DNA from: Thaumatotibia leucotreta
Lineage: Eukaryota; Arthropoda; Insecta; Lepidoptera; Tortricidae
Length of the DNA stretch: 64,000 bases
Assembly: GCA_025490895.1 (NCBI GenBank)
Contig: JALPQI010000367.1
Location: 248,001-312,000, forward strand
Reading direction: 5' to 3'
Both the position numbers and the translations under genes were made by a program. Shown here one piece after another: positions 32,202-43,358 of this stretch; position 1 is the first letter of the stretch, and each line of letters begins with the position of its first letter. A model generated the notes under the pieces. That model ran no database searches, was not told where the DNA came from, and worked only from the letters and a program-made list of their open reading frames with translations.

Positions 32202-32523
32202 TCCACAGAATTAGATTTGGATAGAAGAAACGAGTTCATTCATTTGTATGGCGGCCGAGCGTGTCACATTTTGTACTGAAGTTGTTACTTGCCTATGATT
32301 TTAAATATGTCTCAGGCCCTTGAGTATTCATATTTTTTTGTGTTGTTGCAATTAATATTACTTAAGGCGGCATTGTTAATGTTTTTGTTCACTTCAACTT
32401 ACAAAATTTGACGCCCGAAAGCTGTGATTAAAGACGGACAACTCAGTAGATTTTACTGAGTTCATTTGACACGCTGAGTAGATAGATACGTTTGCTTGAT
32501 CTATGGTATATATGAGATCTGTG
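32202..32523 (-). repeat. Family D repeat, inverted near-full copy
   Basis: Complement of 11434-11766: starts CACAGAATTAG, passes GGCGGCCGAGCG and ACGCCCGAAAGCTG, and ends ATATGAGATCTGTG. Confidence 0.8.
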
Positions 32524-32563
32524 TTTCTATCCCTCTCGATTGCGCCATTGGCAATAGGCGGGT

Positions 32564-32746
32564 ACAGATGTAGTGAGAAATGACTTGCCTTCGGAAACGT
32601 TCGTCAACGTCATGCTGTTTCAGTCTATCTCACTGAGACTGACAGTAATAGCTGTCATGCTACTTCAGTCAGACTCGGTGACACTGCCTGAAACAGCATG
32701 TGTTTACGAACGTTTCCGAAGGCAAGTAATTTCTCACTACACCTGT
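32564..32746. mobile_element. Palindromic MITE, GTAGTGAGAAATGACTTGCC family
   Basis: The left arm GTAGTGAGAAATGACTTGCC, then TTCGGAAACGTTCGT, is mirrored at the right, and the inner arms carry CATGCTGTTTCAG. An inverted sister copy is at 60957-61139. Ends are TACAG/CTGTA. The interior word ACTGACAGTAATAGCTGTCA adds a second symmetry. Confidence 0.9.
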
Positions 32747-32828
32747 ACTTATATGCGCAGACGCGGATCCAAGAGGCTTTGCACTATGACCCCCGCGCCC
32801 GACCGACACAGGACCTAGGAGGACCTTT

Positions 32829-32884
32829 TAAGATGCATTTAGACCAAACGCGCATTCGCTCATTCTATCCTCCACTCGTATAAT
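32829..32884. mobile_element. Half of a family A MITE
   Basis: AAGATGCATTTAGACCAAAC followed by GCATTCGCTCATTCTATCC matches the left half of family A; the right half is missing. Confidence 0.6.
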
Positions 32885-33685
32885 TGTCGTTACAAAACTG
32901 ACATCGAAGTTAACTTTTGTGAGAGTTAAGCTAATTCTGTGTCCCTAGAAGTGAAAATGCCCATATCGTCGATTGTAATATGAATTAATGTAACCACCAA
33001 AATGACGAAATTGAGTTAAGTATACCGTTCGACTGCAAATTTTCTGCTCTATCGAACGGTCTATATAAAATTTTGATATCCAGAAAAAAATGTCGAATAC
33101 GTTAACAAAAATTTTGCCATATTATTAGGTTTCTACGTTTTTTATTAACGTATGTAACGGTTTCAAAGAATCATAGACAAAATGTTAACGTAAGTACGAA
33201 TTTATAAGTACAAAATATGTCCTTCCTAATGTAATCACCATATTTTTATAAATGTCAATGCTGTAAGCGCCATTTGTATTGTATGGCTCATAAGCAATTC
33301 GGTATCAATTTGTGAGTTACACTAAATTACGAAATCCACTTTTGATGATTTTCATTAAATTATTAACGTAAGTCCAAATTTTTTGTTAAATATTTAACGT
33401 AAGGACCAGCCATTTCCTGAACTACAACTGTGGTCGCAGTTAGTAAATGTGCGTCAAATAGACCTCTCAAAAATAAAACAAACAAGGTAAACATCATTTC
33501 AATAGGATAATTAACTAAAAAGATAGAACATACTTTATAAATGTCAAATTCGTTACATTAATTCATATTACAACTGACGATATATGCGTCCAGGTGAATT
33601 TTTTAGCTTTCGTGAATTTTCACGAAAGCTGGCAACAGTGACAGAAAGTATCTATCGTGTCGAAATAACAGTAGATGCAAGTTGG

Positions 33686-33820
33686 TAGAGTCTGGCTAAC
33701 GAAATATTGCCCCAACATTTGGCGGGAAATTCAAAAAATCTAGGGCTGGATGTGTGACAAGCCGTAGATTTTTTGAATTTCCCGCCAAAAGTTGGGGCAA
33801 TATTTCATTAGCCAGACTCT
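33686..33820. mobile_element. MITE with AGAGTCTGGCTAA ends
   Basis: AGAGTCTGGCTAACGAAATA and the complement TATTTCATTAGCCAGACTCT are terminal; the arms continue through TTGCCCCAAC and TTGGCGGGAAATTCAAAAAA. A 135-bp foldback with nearly perfect arms. Confidence 0.9.
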
Positions 33821-33822
33821 AT

Positions 33823-33878
33823 ATGACGACCGCATACAGACAATGATAGATCTATCATTGTCTGTATGCGGTCGTCAT
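33823..33878. repeat. 56-bp perfect palindrome
   Basis: ATGACGACCGCATACAGACA and its complement meet at AGATCT (33848-33853) with no mismatch and no spacer. Zero-spacer perfect palindromes of this size are usually unstable in cloning. Confidence 0.93.
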
Positions 33879-33930
33879 TCATTTCATTCATTCCATTCGT
33901 GCCAGCTTTGGTGAATTTACCTGTACTGCG

Positions 33931-34061
33931 GCCCTACCGTGAAAAACTAAATTCGTAAATTTCGTGGATTTGTCTCACTCACTCTAATGACGCCTTCGTT
34001 TGAGTGACAGAGAAAAATCCTCGAAATTTACGAATTTCGATTTTCGCGGTAGTAGGCCAGC
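33931..34061. mobile_element. Family B MITE, full copy
   Basis: GGCCCTACCGTGAAAAACTA at the left and TTTTCGCGGTAGTAGGCC at the right are inverted, with the inner arm AAATTCGTAAATTTCGTGG and its complement. This is the reference copy for the family B fragments at 1628-1684, 3061-3165, 42835-42870, 59101-59175 and 59860-59915. Confidence 0.85.
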
Positions 34062-34064
34062 AGT

Positions 34065-34366
34065 GTTATTCACTAAGGAAACCGCCTTGCTAACAGCGCT
34101 GTGTCAGCGCTTCGACAGCGTCGAGCCTAAAAATGGTATTCACTAATGCACATTAAACGACACTAGCGCTCGGCGACGAATGCGGCGTGAGCTGGAACTA
34201 CACTGCGTCGAGAGTTACCGCCTACAGTTCGACGACGAGTTGTTCTATGTTAGTGAATACCGTTTTTCGCAGCGCTACGCTCGACGTCGAAGTGAAGGCT
34301 GTCTCGTCGTCGAGCTCGTTGACGAACGCAGCGTCGAATGTGTGAATAAGAGAATAAGCTGAAGGT
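34065..34366. repeat. GC-rich interspersed repeat, GTGTTATTCACTAAGG family
   Basis: Starts CAGTGTTATTCACTAAGGAA and ends GTGTGAATAAGAGAATA, so TTATTCAC/GTGAATAA are inverted ends. The interior is full of short GTCGA/TCGAC and AGCGCT words. The copy at 57103-57391 is close but has small deletions. The 60-codon plus frame here (34180-34362) is not kept open in the second copy. Confidence 0.8.
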
Positions 34367-34607
34367 AAATCTGCGTTAAAGTTGCGGCAGAAGCTCATGG
34401 TAAGAATTGTATTCGTGGCGTAACTAAGTACTGACTAACCGATTGTTAGGCGCCTGTTACACTAACGAGCGGTTACGGTAATCATTGGGATTACACTTTC
34501 TTTGACTTCGTTTGTGAAAACAAACGGATTGACAAATTGATTATTTAAAAATGGAAACATACAGAGTGTGGAAAGTCAAGGCTGCTACTGGTAGCACAGC
34601 ACGCCTA

Positions 34608-34868
34608 TACAGGGTGTTATCAAAATGATGATACAGTGTAATAAAACATGAATCTATCACTGATTTTGAACAACTTTTAATATGGGACCAAATGTAAAAA
34701 CTCAAGAAAAAAACCGATTCTTCCATTAAAATGTGCTAAGATAGGTTGACCAAAATGTATGGAAGCGTCGATTTTTTTCTTGAGTTTTCATATTTGGGCC
34801 CATAGTGAAAATTGATCATAGGTTCATGTTTTATTATCTTGTATCACCATTTTGATAACACCCTGTAG
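34608..34868. mobile_element. MITE with TACAGGGTGTTATCAAAAT ends
   Basis: ACAGGGTGTTATCAAAATGA and the complement ATTTTGATAACACCCTGT are terminal. The arms carry TTTTAATATGGGACCAAAT-like sequence, parallel in design to 5754-6014 and 56597-56857. Confidence 0.88.
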
Positions 34869-34885
34869 GTATATCTCAAAATTAC

Positions 34886-35168
34886 CAGCGGTGACGGCAG
34901 TAAGAATACATTTGTCACCACCCCAACTCCTCCTGCGAGTGTCGTAAGAGTGTCGACTCTTACAACACGGGATTTAAATGTCACTGACTTTTATTTGATA
35001 AAAGATTGATGATGGGCAGCAGCGTCATCATAGTGGACACATTACTGCGATCGCCAGTCCGCTTGCCCAACGTGGTGACTACGGGCATTTATCTCCTAAT
35101 GCGTCTATACGCATAGTTAATAGGAGGGACCTACGTCCAGCAGTGGAATATCATAGGCTGATGATGTA
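34886..35168 (+). mobile_element. (GAT)n-tailed short element
   Basis: Near full-length plus-strand copy (GGTGACGGCAGTAAGAATAC to AGTGGAATATCATAGGCTG, then ATGATG). A short duplication around GAGTGTCGACTCTTAC is internal. Confidence 0.88.
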
Positions 35169-35182
35169 TGTATGTATATATC

Positions 35183-35450
35183 CAGCCTCCGTAGCCTAGT
35201 TAGTAGTGACCCTGCCTACGAAGCTGGAGGTTCCGGGTTCGAATCCCGGCGAGGGCATTATTTGTGTATTTATTTATCATAAATATTTGTTCCTTGGTCA
35301 TGGCTGTCTATGTATTTAAGTATCTATATGTATGTATCTATTATATATATCGTCGCCTGGTACCCATATCACAAGCCTTAATTGAGCTTACCGTGGGACT
35401 AGGTCGATTTGTGTAAGATGTCCCAAGATATTTATTTATTTATTTTATTT
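35183..35450 (+). mobile_element. SINE family 1, near full length
   Basis: A box TAGCCTAGTTAG and B box GGTTCGAATCC, body GTTCCTTGGTCATGGCTGTC, and tail ending GATGTCCCAAGATATTTATT. It is one of the two best copies here. Confidence 0.92.
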
Positions 35451-35666
35451 ATATACAGGGTGTCTTCGGACACGTGATCAGTTTTATATTTTTTTAACTT
35501 CACTAAAAACTATTAACTGAAAGCCCCGGGTCTCGGTAAAACCAGACAACTTTTTTTAAAAGCATGAACGCGAACTCATTGTTTGATAATGGAGACCTAG
35601 GCTCTCTGAAACATGTCGCGCGTAGTGACTAAATACACGCGAGTTTAAGCGTTTGTTTATATTTTA

Positions 35667-36143
35667 TACACTCGCGGTCAATAAATACGGGTCAGGTGGA
35701 TTTTTTCATAGAAAATACTGGAAACATGCTGATTACAAATATTTAAATTAAATATTAATAATACAAGAGGAACCGTTTTTAATATCACATTTTGTTGGAA
35801 TTTCCCTGAAGTTTTCACCCGATTCGAAAAACACGGAATTTTATCGTTAGATGACTCCGTAGATATAAAAATAGCAACTCATGATTAAAAAACTCGTATT
35901 ACCATACATTTTAGGTGGTTTTCTTAAGCGGTCTACATTTCTGTTTCTACAAACCGGCCTAACGACAATTTTAAAGTTTTTTTTTATTTATTTATGAATT
36001 TAGGGAAATTCCAATACAATCTGATTTAAAACTAGATTTTACCTAAACCATAAATATTTGGAAAAAATATTTGAAATCTGCATGTTTGCATTATTTTCTA
36101 TGAAAAAAAAACACCTGACCCGTATTTATTGACCGAGCGTGTA
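35667..36143. mobile_element. MITE with TACACTCGCGGTCAATAAAT ends
   Basis: CGCGGTCAATAAATACGGGT and the complement ACCCGTATTTATTGACCGAG form 30-bp inverted ends that begin at TA. The inner arms repeat CATAGAAAATA and CATGCTGA loosely. It is AT-rich and non-coding. The ACAGGGTGTC segment at 35455 just upstream is the left end of another unpaired element. Confidence 0.85.
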
Positions 36144-36474
36144 TTAGACATTAAGGTAAACACACACAAGATGAAATTAAAAAATGAGGAACTGGCAACA
36201 AATAAATTGGACAAGATTACTAAAATGCAATTATTTATTAGATTGCTTGACAGGAAACCATTTTCATGCCCACATAAGTATGCTTTTAAATTTTGGGATT
36301 GAATAAAATTTCGTACCAAGATTTAAAATCTTTAATTTTCCATAAAATAGGTGGTAGGTAAACAGATGTTTTGCACTTGACTTTAAAAATACGAAAGCAT
36401 AGGAACTGGAGGCTTCAACAAGCCAAAGGTGACGGCCGCTGAGATAATAGGATAACCTTGCTGTCATTAGGTAT

Positions 36475-36559
36475 AGTCAAGGGCAAAAATATGTATACAC
36501 TTTTCTACTTATGTCTAAGACATAAGGTCTAAATTGTGTATATATTTATGCCCTTGACT
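36475..36559. mobile_element. Small MITE, AGTCAAGGGC family
   Basis: AGTCAAGGGCAAAAATATGT and ATTTATGCCCTTGACT are inverted ends; CATAAGGTC/GTCTAAGAC words form the loop. Sister of 24541-24620. Confidence 0.82.
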
Positions 36560-36599
36560 TTACCTACGCACATGTAAGTCTTTTAACTATGGATATTTT

Positions 36600-37072
36600 T
36601 AGGGTTCCGTAGCCAAAATCCAAAACGGAACCCTTATAGATTTGTCATGTCCGTCTGTCCGTCTGTCACAGCCGATTTACTCGGAAACTATAAATGCTAC
36701 AGTAATTAAATTTGGTAAGGATATGTGTGGTATGAACCGCTACATAATTATGATACTATATTGTAAAAAAAATTGGAGTTGGGGCCTTCCATACATGTAA
36801 CTGGATGGATATCAATAGAAAGGTCTTTAAAAAATCACATAAATGTTTTCGAGATATCAGCTCTCAAAGTGTTAAAAAGTCCCCCCCCCCCCCCTATTTT
36901 TTAAACTACGCATATTTTATGCATATTAATAAATTCTTACAACGATTTTTGGTTTTATAAAATTATCTCTTACAGTTTTTGAGGATGATTTAACTGTAAT
37001 TTTTTTTAAGTAATTGATAATGGTACGGAACCCTTCGCACGTGAGTCTGACGCAGCAGTTTTGACTAGTTTT
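36600..37072 (-). mobile_element. Foldback element, AGGGTTCCGTAGCC type
   Basis: The left end TAGGGTTCCGTAGCCAAAAT, then repeated GTCCGTCT (36649-36664), leads to the right end GGTACGGAACCCTTCGCACG. Full plus-strand copies are at 38724-39288 and 53890-54443, and a fragment is at 51899-52148. A poly-C tract at about 36881-36894 is part of the element (a poly-G/A tract in others). Confidence 0.85.
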
Positions 37073-37524
37073 TTTTAAACATACAAAAAATCTTTCGTAA
37101 ATCCACATAAACGGTGAGAATTAACAAAGATTGTAACTATGTGAAATACTACTATTTCTGTCACTAGTCAGTACCAAGTAACTTTAGGTACAACAGAAAG
37201 GACATGAACCCAATAGCGGTACATGACCCTGGTACTTCCCCAGCTGTACCAAATAAAGCCTTAAAACAAAACGTATAAAACCATAGACAAGATGTAAATA
37301 CTTATAACCAGTTCAACTCACGGAGGTCACAAATGGACTTGAGTGGCCCTCGCGAACGACTTCTGAATTTTAATGTCCAAGTACGATGGTCAGTGACCGG
37401 TTTTTTGGCTTAACACAGGTTTTAGTGACAATTTTTGTAACTTTAGCGTAAAAGTCGTGCTAGAGCTTAGCAAATCACGTGCATTGATTTTTGCGATGGA
37501 CTCAATTTTAACTGCTATTTAAAA

Positions 37525-37648
37525 TTGTAAATATTAGATGTCATATACCAAAGAAAAGCGACCAAGATCACCTAACGTCCGAGGCGGAGATCGAACCCAC
37601 GTACTCAGCTTTCGCGGCTGATGCCTGTACCCCTCGGCCACTCGGTCT
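37525..37648 (-). mobile_element. tRNA-derived SINE, family 2
   Basis: On the minus strand: A box TGGCCGAGGGG, anticodon-like loop, B box GGTTCGATCTC, then TTGGTCGCTTTTCTTTGGTA and ATGACATCTAATATTTACAA. The head resembles tRNA-Leu/Ser, but the acceptor arm and a proper variable arm are absent. A related copy is at 42876-42966 (plus). A tail-like stretch also occurs in the arms of the large inverted duplication (about 1100-1175). Confidence 0.75.
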
Positions 37649-38723
37649 TAGCAACCACCGGTCAAATTTCCCGGGTATATATGCAATCCCTTACAAGGCT
37701 AGGCGCCTTTGACCATTCTCTCTGCGCGGGTTTTTCGAACTACCCGCACTTGGTCTTGATTATTCACTTCTAGCCTAGGGTTAGGCTAGGGGTCTACATT
37801 GGTATCCAAGGGGTACTAAATGGGTCATACACATTTTTTTGTACGAATTAGGTTACAAATACAATTTTCTGTATTATTTTGTTGCAGGAATCCAAGCCGA
37901 TAGGTGTGGCTTCTGGTTTTTTAGTATTACGTATATGGTCAAAACCTAATTTGTGTGTCCCAGAACCGTTATCGTTCGCAATGTCCACAGGAAAGAAATA
38001 AGACGACGAAGACAATTTAAAGATGGGAGTAGAATAATGTCTCACAGTTGCAAGTGTAAATTCAACTAAAATATTTAGTACTCGTACATAATTTTAGTTC
38101 ACTTTAATTTTGTGTAATAAATAATGTCGTAATATATTAAAAAAAAACTAAAATATATACAACAATACAAAGGTCTGTTCTAATTATCATAACATTACTT
38201 AAGTAACTCATTACACCAATTATTCTAGAATTACAAATGACGCAACAGATTTATCTGATACAAAAAAACTTACCACATTTCAAGCTACTCAAGTGACTAA
38301 AGATGATTCTTATTCCTATGAGTATAAGGTTTATAAACTGTTAGTTATGTATTTGTATGCGATACGTTCTAAACGATAGCTGGCTTTAAGATTTGTGTTT
38401 TGTTTTTCCGCTTTCTAACCCTCTGCTCTCGCTTATTATAATAATGTTGGATAACTGTTATAGCAATTGAAACTTTTTCCTTGACATTGAAAACAATTGT
38501 ATTTCCAAAGCTAAAAAATAACATTACGACACGAATGAGTTCGTATTTTTTTAACCCATGGATGAAAAGTTAGAATGGGGGGGGGGGGCACAATTTTTTT
38601 ATTCTGGAGCGGTTACCACCTAAAATATTGACTTTAGATAAAAACATGATTTTGAGACCCTTATTATTTTTTAAAAGTCCTATTTAACGATACACCACAC
38701 CATAGAATTACAGCAAAATAAAA
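37649..38723. other. Interval without recognised features
   Basis: There is a poly-G tract at about 38577-38588; otherwise I see no element or gene. Confidence 0.5.
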
Positions 38724-39288
38724 AACCGGCCAAGTGCGAGTCGGACTCGCGCGCGAAGGGTTCCGTACCATTATCAATTTATCATTTAAAAAATACAGTT
38801 AAATCAACCTACCTCAAAAACTATAAGAGATAAAAATCGTTCATAGAGTTTATTAATGTGAGTAACATATATATGTTTTAGAATTTTATATCGCGTAGTT
38901 TAAAAAATAGAGGGGGGGACACATTTTTAAGACTTTGAGAGCTGATGTCTCGAAAACGATTTGCTTAAATAAAAATAAGATTTATGAACCTTCATATCAT
39001 TTTTAAAGACCTTTCTATGAATACCCCACACGCTTATATACAACTAAAAAATTTTTTCTATCCCTCAGTTACATGTATGGAGGGCCCAATGGTTTTTTTA
39101 ATAATAAAGTATCATAATCCTGTAGCGGTTCATACAACACATATCCTTCACAAATTTCATTACTGTAGCATTTATAGTTTCCGAGTAAATCGACTGTGAC
39201 AGACGGACAGACGGACAGACGGACATGACGAATCTATATAAGGGTTCCGTTTTTGCCATTTTGGCTACGGAACCCTAAAAATCACCCC
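38724..39288 (+). mobile_element. Foldback element, full plus-strand copy
   Basis: Starts CCGGCCAAGTGCGAGTCGGA, with AGGGTTCCGTACC. It ends in tandem ACGGACAG (39205-39226), GGGTTCCGTTTTTGCC and TACGGAACCCTAAA. The two GGTTCCGT/ACGGAACC pairs form the terminal symmetry. No transposase is present. Confidence 0.85.
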
Positions 39289-39352
39289 CATTTTACTACT
39301 AGGGGAGGTACATACTCTAAAAACATTTTTTTTTACATTTTATTCTACCACT

Positions 39353-39418
39353 CGACTTGAGTCGATATGATTGATGAATGTGTATAGGTACACATTCATC
39401 AATCATATCGACTCAAGT
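39353..39418. repeat. Hairpin
   Basis: CTTGAGTCGATATGATTGAT pairs with ATCAATCATATCGACTCAAG, with GAATGTGTA/TACACATTC continuing the stem to a 3-5 base loop; more than 29 paired bases. Confidence 0.85.
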
Positions 39419-40361
39419 ACGTAAGTAAGTAGGTACTAAATTGCATTTTTTTGTACTAGTGATCACTGAGCAAATTATTCCGTGAACGCGAACAGACAGA
39501 CGGGCATGTTGAAACTATAAGGGATCCTAGTTTACTACGGAATCCTAAAAAAGTACTCAAATTAATATATGGCCCGAAAACATTTGTTTTTTAAAGTTTC
39601 CATCTAAATAGCTACCTGCTTAAAGTAAAAATTAAAAAATTATAAATTGCAACATAATATGGTATGATTAATACTACGGGGAATATATTTATAGGCACAT
39701 TAACATAAATAAGATTACCACAAGGAAATGACTAGTCATAATTATGTAAACGTGATAAACTAGACATAATACTGTCATCGTAACCGCAAACCATATCGAA
39801 ACGATTTACATTTTGTAGTACAATTATGTACATGTGGCGCCATCTCGTTCTTCCACTAGTAACCACATTGAGATCGAATGAGCTATTACACCACTAGGTG
39901 GCGTGATCGGACCGGTATGAAACCTGTACCAAAAGATGGCGTTGTTGTAGTACGTCGTTGAATACTTTTAAACATTCTTCCTTATTTTAAACGTGTAAAA
40001 TATTATGACATATGTGCAAGTTTATTACTTTTTATGGCAGAGTGGTTTTTGACGTCAATCGCTAAATCTAAGTTGCTACATGTGTAAGGCAAAAAGAGGG
40101 GTAACTATGTATATGTTGCAGAACTGACCAAAAGAAATAAAATGTCTGGTAGAGCAGTCTCATATACTAACGAAGCAATCAAGGTGGTTAAAATTATCTG
40201 AACACGTACTCTAGCTGCTACTATAACGAGGTTAACCGAAAGAAATCCCTCAAAGCGGTAAATTTACCTTAGTTACAGTACGCCACCTGTTATATCGGAG
40301 CAGTTAGGGCACTCACAAATATCTGAGCAGGATTTTATTGCCATAGCGTTAAAATGCACGT
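39419..40361. other. Interval without recognised features
   Basis: The segments GGCGCCATCTCG and AGATGGCGTTG near 39837-39945 form a loose inverted pair. No coding pattern was seen. Confidence 0.45.
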
Positions 40362-40612
40362 TCAGGGGGATCACCATGACGTACTAATGCGGTTCAGTTT
40401 AGGTCGAAAGAAAGGGACAAGGCTATACGAGTCGTATAACTCGTATATCACTCATATTTTAAAGACAAACGGGTCTTAATCGCGTAAACTTACGTTTATA
40501 TCCTGACGTTACACCCGTGGTCGCAGGCGGACTAGTATCACTTGGCGTGGCCGTATATCGCTGTCCCTTTCCCTGAACCTAAACTGAATCGCATTAGTAC
40601 GTCAGGTAACCC
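40362..40612. mobile_element. MITE with ACGTACTAATGCGRTTCAGT ends
   Basis: The left end CAGGGGGATCACCATGACGT then ACTAATGCGGTTCAGTTTAG is mirrored at the right (CTAAACTGAATCGCATTAGT). The interior contains CGGGTCTTAATCGCGTAAAC, shared with the hairpin at 56237-56441. A single related end lies at 61868-61950. Confidence 0.8.
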
Positions 40613-41410
40613 CCCAGATATTTTATAGCACACGTAGCCGTTCTGATATATTGGATGGCGACTGATGGTGACTGTTATTTAGTGATGAGAACCTTCAAGG
40701 CTTTAAAGCCAATCTAATATTGTATGATTTGTATGTTCTGTGACCGTCCAAAACGTGTCTTATTTGTGTTCTGTTAAAGTAAAATGCATGAGACGAATGA
40801 GTCTATAAGTTACACGAGTTACATAACTTACGGCATATTCATAAATAGCTGTTCGAATTTAAAATCTTCCATCCCCTACTCCACATTCGCCAGCTGCCTC
40901 ACCTTGCTGTGTGCCTCAAACGCACATAATATAAAATATGAGTCAACCAACTGTTAGCCAGTGCCGCCGACGCATATGTGATCTCATATTAATTTGATGT
41001 TTACATACAAATTCAGAACTCATATGTGCGTCTAAGGCACTAGGCGAATGTACTATGGACGTAGCTGTGCGTCGGGGGCACGGAGTCAAAATATTTACAA
41101 ACCAAAGTTTTTAGCTGGCGGCTCATTTCATTTCCAACAAAACAAGATTTAGCTTCACCCATACTTCCCATATCAACAGTCAAGAGAAAGGTAACGTAGC
41201 AAATAAGGTCGACAATAGCGTATCAAGCATCTGCCATCTGGGTTATCTGGCCTGCGCGCACGCTGGCGGGCGGCAGTCGAAAGTGGCTCTTGCGTCACTG
41301 GGTCAGCTCTCGTAATACTTGCATCATGGAGGATGTTATGTCGATATGTCCCACTGTCGGGGAACTGACACTAGTTTTAATACTAGTTTTTGCATCTTAT
41401 TTTTATGTCA

Positions 41411-41610
41411 CACATCATCAGCCTGTTACTATCGGCTGGACGTAGTATACTGTTACTTATGCGTATGGACACATTAAGATGTAATGCCAATAATCATCAC
41501 GTTGGACAAGCGGGTTGGGGGTTATGTCCATTATGATGACGCTGCTGCCCGCCATCTATGAATGAATGGTCAGCGAACCTTCAATCCCTTAATCAACTCA
41601 TACGACACCC
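41411..41610 (-). mobile_element. (GAT)n-tailed short element, strongly diverged
   Basis: CATCATCAGCCTGTTACTAT ... GACGCTGCTGCCCGCC ... CATACGACACCC preserves block order, but many positions are changed and the head is missing. It is probably an old insertion. Confidence 0.7.
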
Positions 41611-41717
41611 AAACAGCCTCACACTTTTTATATCGTAAGTATTAAGGTAAGGACGGTAAGTTAAGTTTTCTCGTCGTATTTACAGGAGCACAAGATCCAT
41701 AATCACGAGAGATATTG

Positions 41718-41795
41718 AGTATATCGAGAGAGAGAGAGAGAGATATTGAGTATACGAGAGATATGATATGAATTTGAATTTGAATTTGAATTATC
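41718..41795. repeat. Simple repeats, (GA)n and (GAATTT)n
   Basis: A run of GA dinucleotides (about 41730-41743) lies between two GATATTGAGTATA copies, followed by three to four GAATTT units that lead directly into the LINE fragment. Confidence 0.85.
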
Positions 41796-42130
41796 CTTTG
41801 AGCCCACGGAGGGACTTTGGAGAAGGAGTGCTTATGCTTGTACAATGGGTTGTGCTCAGAAGAACTTTTTGAAATGATGCCCATGGCTGCTTTTTACTAC
41901 CACACCGCTCGCCATTAAAGGGCATTTTATCTCATAACCTGATAGCTGAAGCGCTACGTAATGTGAGGGTTAAGAGAGATTTCCTCCCTTCTACGCCCTG
42001 GCTGTGGAATGAACTCTCTGCAGAGGTTTTCTAATGAAGAAACAGTGGAGCTTCTCGAAAAAAGGAGTCATTATGTTTTTAAAGGTAATGCAGTCGATGC
42101 TTTAGAATTTAGATTGATTCCTTTTTTGGG
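41790..42130 (+). pseudogene. CR1/Jockey-like LINE ORF2 C-terminal remnant
   Basis: The translation gives CSEELFEMMPMAAFYYHTAR (about 41850-41910). After a frame change it gives KGHFISHNLIAEALRN, then RDFLPSTPWLWNELSAEVF, and after another change EETVELLEKRSHYVFKGN. The order C-S-E-E-L-F, H-x-T-A-R, F-L-P-x-x-x-x-L-W-N-x-L-P and F-K-K/R is typical of the thumb and C-terminus of CR1/Jockey reverse transcriptases. At least two frameshifts and a double stop show it is dead. The catalytic palm is absent. Confidence 0.7.
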
Positions 42131-42869
42131 ACTGACGATGACGGGCTTAATATCTTGAGAAAAATACCGAAAATAGTTCCTTACATACAGTTTACAAGAA
42201 AATCTATAAGAAGTATATATAGTATTTTAAAATATCATAAAAATCTCAATATTCATGAACCCTTTCTACGCTAGTCTACTTCGCATTTCGCTGGTATTTT
42301 TGCTAACGCATTATTCTAAGTACTGTGGCACAGCGCATGCGGTACAACATATACTATTTTACTTGCTTCGCTACTACCAAATGTACGTATAAATCACCAA
42401 AATTCTATTTACACACGTCAAGTAGTCGACCTCAGGGTGACCCTCAAAAATGGCGGATCGGTGTCGAAATACGTCTCGCCTGATTGTCGGTGAAGGAAAA
42501 CGCGGACCAGAATCGGGTATTAATGAAGGTCCATGGTAAACGATTTTTCCCAAATAAGTACAATGATCATCCCAAAATGTCGTAACAGATGTGCTTACCA
42601 TAGAAAAATTAACTGCGAAAGATTCTGGTTGTCACGGGATTCGAACCCCCTCTACAATAAGTACAATGATCACAATCTAAAAGCATAAACTAGATAGTAT
42701 AGGTACTCAATTTGCCGTCTGACGTCTGAAGACTCAGACGGCTCAACATTACGTTGTTTCTAACTTCGGGTAGCCAAGTATGTCTAGACATTGGGTCTGC
42801 TACCGATACCGGGAACAAAATACCTGAAAATCCTCGAAAATTGAAGATTTAATAGTTCGCGGTAGGACC
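42131..42869. other. Interval with a few repeat scraps
   Basis: A tRNA-like phrase GGGATTCGAACCCCC sits at about 42638-42652 without a matching head, and a family B-like stretch (TCCTCGAAAATTGAAGATTT ... TTCGCGGTAGGACC) at about 42831-42870. No gene was seen. Confidence 0.45.
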
Positions 42870-42875
42870 GCTGTT

Positions 42876-42966
42876 GCGAATGCTTGAGAACGTAGGTTCG
42901 AATTTCACCACTTAAATTTGGTCGTTTTCTTGGCTGTATGATGTCAAATATTTATAATTTATTGCG
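42876..42966 (+). mobile_element. SINE family 2, partial
   Basis: B box-like GTAGGTTCGAATTTC is followed by TTTGGTCGTTTTCTTGGCTG and ATGATGTCAAATATTTATAA, matching the order in 37525-37648. Confidence 0.6.
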
Positions 42967-43264
42967 TCATTAGCCATAAATACTAATTGTTTGGACATTA
43001 AATCACCTGAAATAATTATAATTTACACGTAGTTGAATAAACCAAACCAATAAATAGTTAATGCGAAAAAGTCGTTTACTGAACGATCAAACAAAACAGA
43101 CGAGTAATTGATAACAACGCCACCTATGAACAATGTAAAGACTCACGCTGTTGTCCAACTGAACATCTGCTTAACTCGTTCTGCTGGTAATTCTGTAGGT
43201 GTCGCCATTTTGTCTGGAAAAGAAAAAATACCGTTTTTAGGCGTTACAAAAATTATAAAAAATG

Positions 43265-43358
43265 TTTTTTTAGTACAGATGGTGTACTCTAGTGCCAGAA
43301 GTGGGTCATTTTACGTCAGATCTAAAACTTTGGAGGGCCATCTGTACTAAAAAACGTC
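43265..43358. mobile_element. MITE with TTTAGTACAGATGG ends
   Basis: TTTTTTAGTACAGATGG and CCATCTGTACTAAAAAA are inverted ends with GTCATTTTACGTCAGATC inside. A second, less symmetrical copy lies at 51041-51130. Confidence 0.8.

Larger units (their letters stand above)
33592..33925. mobile_element. Foldback element with AGGTGAATT ends, nested hairpins
   Basis: Outer ends AGGTGAATTTTTTAGCTTTC and GCCAGCTTTGGTGAATTTACCT are imperfect inverted repeats. Within lie a small CTTTCGTGAA/TTCACGAAAG hairpin, a MITE (33686-33820) and a perfect 56-bp palindrome (33823-33878). Confidence 0.65.

Noticed and set aside
32564..32746. microRNA precursor suggested by strong hairpins (also 39353-39418, 17797-17872)
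   Set aside because: Long, near-perfect arms and several genomic copies fit MITEs. A microRNA claim would need small-RNA reads.
34180..34362. 60-codon plus-strand frame in a GC-rich segment
   Set aside because: It lies in an interspersed repeat and is not kept open in the second copy (57103-57391).
41790..42130. Host gene exon from the good translation in pieces
   Set aside because: The order of motifs fits a LINE reverse-transcriptase C-terminus, and frame changes and stops rule out an intact exon.
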